Shown in pieces: positions 11,335 to 15,121 of a DNA stretch of 15,121 nt; within the stretch, counting starts at the first letter, position 1, and every line of letters begins with the position of its first letter. Made by a program: the position numbers and the translations under genes. This DNA comes from Bacillota bacterium (lineage in GTDB: Bacteria > Bacillota > Clostridia > Acetivibrionales > DSM-1351): contig JAEZUC010000065.1 in assembly GCA_023443515.1 (NCBI GenBank), positions 1 through 15,121 on the forward strand, read 5' to 3'. The notes beneath the pieces are model-generated. The model did no database searches. It was not told the origin of the DNA and saw only the letters and a program-made list of their open reading frames with translations.

Positions 11335-12594
11335 ATGTATAACAATAATGAAGATTGGAACAATCAAATCATAACTATATCACCCAAAAGAAAAAAACAT
11401 AAATTTACTATTTATTTATCACTTGTACTTATAACTTCATTGGTTACCGGGGCAGCAGTAGGCGGGGGCATGTACTACAAGTTCTCAAAGGAACTGGACC
11501 GTCAGATGGGAGACCTTCAAAAGACAGTGGCACTTTCATCAAAAAGTGGCGCAGACTCCGCTGTTGGAACCCTTACTTCATCCTCAGCCGAATCGCTTAA
11601 AGCAGCCACTCTATTAAATACCTCTGAGGGAGACATGAGTATATCCGAAATAGCCAAAAAGGTTGGCCCCTCAATAGTCGGTGTAACAATGAGCGTCCCA
11701 AACAATCGTTCTTCAGGATTTTACGGTTTTGGGACACCGTCCAACTCCAGCTCTGAGGGTTCAGGTATAATATTCAGTTCAGACGGATATATAATGACAA
11801 ATTACCACGTTGTATCATATGCAGACCCTAAAAAGGGATCAAAAAATACTACACTTACTGTGTATTTACCTGATAAAAGACAAGCAAAAGCAACATTTAT
11901 AGGCGGTGATGAGGATAACGATCTTGCAGTTATAAAGATAAACCTTAGCAACCTTCCTGTTGCAGAACTTGGCAGTTCGTCACAAGTGGAAGTAGGCGAT
12001 ACTGCTGTGGCCATCGGAAATCCGCTAGGTATGGAGTTTGCAGGTTCTGTAACGGTTGGTGTAATAAGTGCATTAAACAGACAAGTTGACACCGGAAATG
12101 GCCCTATGGACCTCTTCCAGACAGATGCCGCAATTAATCCCGGTAATAGCGGTGGTGCTCTTGTAAATTCAAAAGGACAGGTAATAGGAATAAATTCCGC
12201 CAAGATTTCCGAGAACGGTGTTGAAGGCCTTGGTTTTGCAATACCAATGGACACAGCAAAACCCATAATTGATCAGCTTAAAACCTATGGATATGTTAAA
12301 GGCAAACCTTTAATGGGAATATCAACTCAGAAAGTTCCTGAACAATATTCTGAAATGTACGGAATACCGGTGGGACTATACGTTGTCGAAGTAACTCCGG
12401 GAGGAGCAGCAGCAAATGCAGGTATCAGAGCAAAGGACATTATTATAAAGGTGGACGGTAAAAAAGTTACAAAAGATACAGACATTGACGCGATCAAGAA
12501 ATCGCATAAAGCGGGCGATACTGTAGACGTAGTTGTTTCCAGAAGCGGTCAGCAATTAAATCTCAAGCTTACATTTTCTGAAGCTAAACAGTAG
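11335..12594 (+). CDS. htrA: HtrA/DegP-type membrane-anchored serine protease with PDZ domain
   Basis: This 419-residue protein has a basic cytoplasmic N-terminus (KRKKHK) and one transmembrane anchor (about 24-48). A Ser/Gly-rich linker leads to a trypsin-like domain and a C-terminal PDZ domain (about 325-415). The catalytic triad is visible: His158 (MTNYHVV), Asp196 (DNDLAVIKI) and Ser272 (NPGNSGGAL). PDZ features include GLYVVEVTPGGAAANAGI and GDTVDVVVSRSGQ. HtrA proteases degrade misfolded extracytoplasmic proteins at the outer face of the membrane, and in B. subtilis respond to envelope stress through CssRS. No regulator gene is adjacent here. The start is fixed by AGGAGG 8 nt upstream. 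Length is typical of Firmicute HtrA (~400-450). A strong terminator follows. Confidence 0.95.
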   Translation: MYNNNEDWNNQIITISPKRKKHKFTIYLSLVLITSLVTGAAVGGGMYYKFSKELDRQMGDLQKTVALSSKSGADSAVGTLTSSSAESLKAATLLNTSEGDMSISEIAKKVGPSIVGVTMSVPNNRSSGFYGFGTPSNSSSEGSGIIFSSDGYIMTNYHVVSYADPKKGSKNTTLTVYLPDKRQAKATFIGGDEDNDLAVIKINLSNLPVAELGSSSQVEVGDTAVAIGNPLGMEFAGSVTVGVISALNRQVDTGNGPMDLFQTDAAINPGNSGGALVNSKGQVIGINSAKISENGVEGLGFAIPMDTAKPIIDQLKTYGYVKGKPLMGISTQKVPEQYSEMYGIPVGLYVVEVTPGGAAANAGIRAKDIIIKVDGKKVTKDTDIDAIKKSHKAGDTVDVVVSRSGQQLNLKLTFSEAKQ

Positions 12595-12606
12595 CAATCC
12601 AATTTT

Positions 12607-12653
12607 AAAAAACAAACCGTGGCTTTACCCCCTAAAGCCACGGTTTGTTTTTT
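12607..12653. terminator. 21-bp bidirectional terminator overlapping the end of a coding region
   Basis: A perfect stem (12607-12627 with 12633-12653) encloses loop CCCCC and has A/T runs at both ends. It ends htrA from the left. From the right, the stop codon of the minus-strand acetyltransferase lies at the loop and its last codons form the first arm. Confidence 0.95.
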
Positions 12654-13246
12654 ATTTGCAGTTCCATCTTATGAAAGAATTTTTCCCCCAAAAGTTTTAG
12701 GTATATGTCCCTCATAGCCTTTTCAACCTCTTTATTTACACTACTTATGGAAGTCTCATCAATCTGCTTATTTCCCATGGGTAAAATCATCAGATACATG
12801 GGAACATCCCATATCGCATATTCAATATCCGGTAGTAGCCTGAAGCCGGCTTTTTCATAGAACTTGATTCTGTTTTCTCTGATATTGCGTTCTTTTTGCT
12901 CTAGCGCATCCTCCGGCTTTTCAACTTCAACAATAATACATCTTTCACTGCTGTATCTTTTTTTGAAGATTTTAAGAAACTCAGTTCCAAAGCCTTTTCC
13001 ACGATAATCTTTATAAACTGCCAACAAACTTAGAAGAACAAAAGAATTTGCACTGTCCCCTGTACAAACAGAGTATGCTACGTCTTTTTCTTCGCTTACA
13101 AGGATGAGACCCTCTTGAATACCTTTTTCAAGTTGCTTGTATAAAACGTCATACGGCGGATACTCCCCCGGAGCAAAGTCATTTTCTATATTTATGTACA
13201 AATCACTGACCTCTTGCAGACTAATATGTCTTATATGGTATGCCAT
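12632..13246 (-). CDS. GNAT-family N-acetyltransferase with C-terminal extension
   Basis: From ATG 13246 the protein has 204 residues. This start is preferred over the in-frame ATG at 13282 because AAGGA lies 8 nt upstream. The longer form would run over the msrA end without a ribosome site. Acetyl-CoA motif A is VLLSLLAVYKDYRGKGFGTEF, with the loop RGKGFG at 82-87. ENRIKFYEKAGFRLLP (124-139) is the usual closing motif B. A ~50-residue C-terminal extension (SSVNKEVEKAMRDIYLKLLG) is helical and may form a family-specific arm. Substrate is unknown. It is the third gene of a DUF503-msrA-GNAT operon, 13 bp after msrA. Its last residues, KPWL, are encoded in a terminator arm. Confidence 0.85.
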   Translation of the reverse strand: MAYHIRHISLQEVSDLYINIENDFAPGEYPPYDVLYKQLEKGIQEGLILVSEEKDVAYSVCTGDSANSFVLLSLLAVYKDYRGKGFGTEFLKIFKKRYSSERCIIVEVEKPEDALEQKERNIRENRIKFYEKAGFRLLPDIEYAIWDVPMYLMILPMGNKQIDETSISSVNKEVEKAMRDIYLKLLGEKFFHKMELQIKNKPWL

Positions 13247-13259
13247 CGTTAATTCCTTA

Positions 13260-13781
13260 CTACCTTTCGTTTTTAATATCATTTAAAATGGACAAGTCAA
13301 TATGACAGTATCCTTTAGGATTTTTATCAAGATATTCCTGATGATATTCCTCTGCTTTATAAAAATTATCAAGAGGAAGAACCTCGGTCAAAATTTTCCC
13401 TTTATACAGCTCCTGTTTGCTGTCGATGTAACTCTTTATAATATCCCTGTCATGGGAATTCTTATAGTAAATACCTGTACGGTACTGTTTACCTATATCG
13501 TTTCCTTGTCTGTTCAGCAAGGTCGGGTCTATAATTCTAAAAAAATAATCCAGCAGCTTTTCAATTGAAATTCTGGATTTATCATACTTTACATAAACTG
13601 TTTCAACATGACCTGTTGACCTACTGCAAACATCCTCATAGGTAGGGTTTTCAGTGTTCCCGTTGGCATATCCCACTTCTGTATGAACTACTCCCGGAAG
13701 TTTTGATAAAAACGCCTGGACTCCCCAGAAACAACCTCCTGCAAGCCATATTTCAGATAAACTATTATTTGCTTCAACCAT
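13260..13781 (-). CDS. msrA: Peptide-methionine (S)-S-oxide reductase MsrA
   Basis: From ATG 13781 the protein has 173 residues. An upstream in-frame GTG at 13790 is rejected since AAGGAG would abut it, while that site sits 8 nt before the ATG. The catalytic motif GGCFWGVQ holds Cys17. TEVGYANG, GHVETVYVKYD, DPTLLNRQGNDIGKQYRTGIYY and AEEYHQEYL are all MsrA signatures. The enzyme reduces the S-epimer of methionine sulfoxide in proteins using thioredoxin. A second cysteine in GYCHI (Cys159) may be the resolving residue. There is no MsrB fusion. It is the middle gene of the operon, starting 18 bp after the DUF503 stop, so oxidative-damage repair may be coupled to the neighbours. Confidence 0.96.
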   Translation of the reverse strand: MVEANNSLSEIWLAGGCFWGVQAFLSKLPGVVHTEVGYANGNTENPTYEDVCSRSTGHVETVYVKYDKSRISIEKLLDYFFRIIDPTLLNRQGNDIGKQYRTGIYYKNSHDRDIIKSYIDSKQELYKGKILTEVLPLDNFYKAEEYHQEYLDKNPKGYCHIDLSILNDIKNER

Positions 13782-13799
13782 TGTCGCCACTCCTTTTTA

Positions 13800-14081
13800 T
13801 TATCTTTCCTCAAATAAAATATCGGTTATTTCTGCTTCTGTATTTGCCTCTATAAATTTCATGACTTCATTCAGAACAGCGTTGGCCTGCGCTCTACCTG
13901 TAGAAACACAAGCTACACCTATTACAATAGTCTGATAGAAATCCTGTTCCTCTATCTCAGCTATGGATATATTAAATTTGTTTCTAGCTTTTTGCACTAA
14001 ACTTTTAACTATCATACGCTTGTCCTTAAGCGAATGACACATGGGTGCATAAAGCTTTATTGTCAGGGTTGATACAATCAT
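13800..14081 (-). CDS. DUF503 (YlxP-like) protein
   Basis: This 93-residue protein matches DUF503 along its whole length. It opens with the strand MIVSTLTIKLYAP, followed by the hallmark HSLKDKRMIVKSLVQKARNKFNISIAEI and then VIGVACVSTGRAQANAVL. YlxP-type proteins usually sit between nusA-infB and rbfA and are thought to touch ribosome maturation. Here it instead leads an operon with msrA and an acetyltransferase. The start is fixed by GGGAGG 5 nt upstream. No consensus promoter was clear in the 123-bp gap above it. It may be a paralogue or a relocated copy; the usual locus is not in this window. Confidence 0.9.
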   Translation of the reverse strand: MIVSTLTIKLYAPMCHSLKDKRMIVKSLVQKARNKFNISIAEIEEQDFYQTIVIGVACVSTGRAQANAVLNEVMKFIEANTEAEITDILFEER

Positions 14082-14204
14082 ACAGCCTCCCTCTCTGTCT
14101 TTTTGTCCATAATATGCAGCACCTGTTGGATTTGCCGTCTACAGTATATAATTCCCCATTTTTTAGACTTCTATTTAACCTAAATATTCAAGTCCTGAGG
14201 GCTT

Positions 14205-14642
14205 TTAAGACTCTGATTTCATGAGCATCAGGAGTGTTTTTTCAAAGGCTTCATCATTTTCCTTTGTCCTTTTTCTTATAGTGCCGGTTCTTCCCCCTGC
14301 CCTCCTGATTTTTTGCCCCAAATGCCTTTCAAATAACAGCCTGTCAATATTGTCATCTGAGTATATCAAGCCGTTCTGATTCAGAACCTTTGCACCTTTA
14401 CCCAGTCCCATAGCAGCTACACCATAATCCTGAGTGACCACAATATCCCCCCGTCGGACCATGTTGATAAGCTTTATGTCAACACTATCACGTGCTTTAT
14501 CTACTGTAATTACCGTACTGTATCCATCATTTAGCTCATGGCTTGTATCAATAATCATGATGACCGGAATTTCATATTTCTTAGCGTTTTTTATAATAAT
14601 ATCCTTTACGGGACATGCATCTGCATCAACAAGTATTTGCAT
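14205..14642 (-). CDS. UPF0178 (YaiI/YqxD, DUF188) protein
   Basis: From ATG 14642 the protein has 145 residues, typical for UPF0178. The frame reaches an ATG at 14663, but the site GGAAGGA lies 6-7 nt before 14642, which also gives the conserved start MQILVDADACPV. Further hallmarks are DIVVTQDYGVAAMGLGKGA, GLIYSDDNIDRLLFERHL and RRAGGRT. The acidic residues (VDADACP, VTQDYG) recall PIN-like nuclease folds, so a nuclease role is possible but I know of no demonstrated activity. It is probably monocistronic: a candidate promoter lies directly upstream and 123 bp separate it from DUF503. Confidence 0.93.
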   Translation of the reverse strand: MQILVDADACPVKDIIIKNAKKYEIPVIMIIDTSHELNDGYSTVITVDKARDSVDIKLINMVRRGDIVVTQDYGVAAMGLGKGAKVLNQNGLIYSDDNIDRLLFERHLGQKIRRAGGRTGTIRKRTKENDEAFEKTLLMLMKSES

Positions 14643-14673
14643 ATAAGTTCCTTCCGATTCCATTTTATATATT

Positions 14674-14702
14674 ATTCTATACTCAAATAAGGTTAACGTT
14701 AA
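14674..14702 (-). promoter_or_regulatory. Candidate promoter of the UPF0178 gene with palindrome over the -35
   Basis: On the minus strand TTAACG (14697-14702), a 17-bp spacer and TAGAAT (14674-14679) form a promoter-like pair. The perfect 10-bp palindrome TTAACGTTAA (14693-14702) overlaps the -35. Confidence 0.4.
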
Positions 14703-14732
14703 GTTTTACTATCTTAGATAAAATAAAAAATC

Positions 14733-14754
14733 ATATGGGGGGGTACACCCATAT
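14733..14754. terminator. Terminator of the LacI-family gene
   Basis: ATATGGG (14733-14739) and CCCATAT (14748-14754) pair around an 8-nt loop. The minus strand continues into GATTTTTTATTTT and the plus strand into AATTTTTATTT. It lies 22 bp past the regulator's stop. Confidence 0.75.
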
Positions 14755-14776
14755 AATTTTTATTTGGTTTTTGTAG

Positions 14777-15121
14777 TTAAATTTTTTTAACTGAATCCCT
14801 ATATATAATCCTACCCTTTATGGTTGATCTGCCTTGGTTGCCACCCTCTTTTTTTATCTTGTCAAGGATAGATTTTACTGCTGTTCCGGCCATTTCTTCC
14901 ACATCCACCTCTACAGTGGTAATCTGCGGTTCAGAGATTGTAGCATATATATCGTTATCAAACCCGACTATGGAATAATCATCCGGTACAGAATAGCCCA
15001 TTTCCTTCAGCTTTATTATTAGGTTATATGCTACGCCGTCACAGTTGCATACGAAAGCTGTTGGCATAGCTTCAGGAAACTTCAGCTCAATATACTTCCC
15101 ATGCTCGTCCCTGTCGCATAT
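14777..15121 (-). CDS. LacI-family transcriptional regulator, C-terminal part (5' truncated)
   Basis: The frame is open to the window edge (CDRDEHGKYIEL before the Met at 15067), so that Met is internal and the DNA-binding domain lies outside. The visible 114 residues are the second half of the periplasmic-binding-protein-like sensor domain: FPEAMPTAFVCNCDGVAYNL, EMGYSVPDDYSIVGFDND and ATISEPQITTVEVDVEEMAGTAV. These are standard LacI/GalR signatures: the CN-D contact, the SIVGFDN strand and the TTV region. Such repressors respond to sugars, which would suit a plant-biomass degrader. The effector cannot be told. The gene ends in its own terminator before the UPF0178 gene. Confidence 0.92.
   Translation of the reverse strand: MCDRDEHGKYIELKFPEAMPTAFVCNCDGVAYNLIIKLKEMGYSVPDDYSIVGFDNDIYATISEPQITTVEVDVEEMAGTAVKSILDKIKKEGGNQGRSTIKGRIIYRDSVKKI

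Noticed and set aside
11802..12266. 154-codon minus-strand frame within htrA
   Set aside because: It is antisense to the catalytic domain of htrA, with low-complexity Pro/Ser composition typical of shadow frames.

Overview
The window looks like chromosomal DNA of a low-GC, spore-forming anaerobic Firmicute, most likely a mesophilic cellulolytic clostridium of the Ruminiclostridium type. This rests on AT-rich intergenic DNA, strong AGGAGG-type ribosome sites, spoIIE, a YitT-family protein, the lipid II flippase Amj and a modular GH11 xylanase. The genus is inferred from gene content, not from a search.

Layout from left to right. (1) Positions 1-545 hold the 3' end of a secreted GH11 xylanase with a Gly-rich linker and a C-terminal carbohydrate-binding module, closed by a strong terminator. 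(2) Positions 634-2530, minus strand, hold a two-gene accessory module. An ABC/AAA-type ATPase is translationally coupled to a TOPRIM/RloB-like protein, resembling AbiLi/AbiLii or RloA/RloB phage-defence pairs. It sits beside tRNA-Arg(CCG) at 2757-2831. (3) Positions 2877-5531 carry a GNAT acetyltransferase, amj, a five-segment membrane protein and a small tail-anchored protein, all on the minus strand. The last lies directly downstream of spoIIE (5601-8015). The spoIIE promoter has the unusual 21-bp spacer known for Spo0A-activated sigma-A promoters. (4) Positions 8016-8460 form a divergent control region that also contains a 63-codon reading frame with no start codon. (5) A YitT-family membrane protein (8461-9306) converges through a shared terminator on a tRNA-Met/Glu/Val cluster driven by a near-consensus promoter. 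(6) Next come a cytoplasmic-looking protein with calcium-loop (FG-GAP-like) repeats, a 76-residue orphan protein, a long unexplained hairpin and an HtrA-type membrane-anchored serine protease. (7) From 12632 to the end, on the minus strand, lie a DUF503/msrA/GNAT operon, a UPF0178 (YaiI/YqxD) protein and the C-terminal part of a LacI-family regulator cut by the window edge.

Most of the window is housekeeping or sporulation DNA. The parts most worth a second look are the ATPase/TOPRIM pair, the spoIIE control region with its inverted repeat and upstream ORF remnant, the 66-nt hairpin before htrA, and the acetyltransferase gene whose last codons form a terminator arm. I saw no CRISPR array, insertion sequence or integrase.
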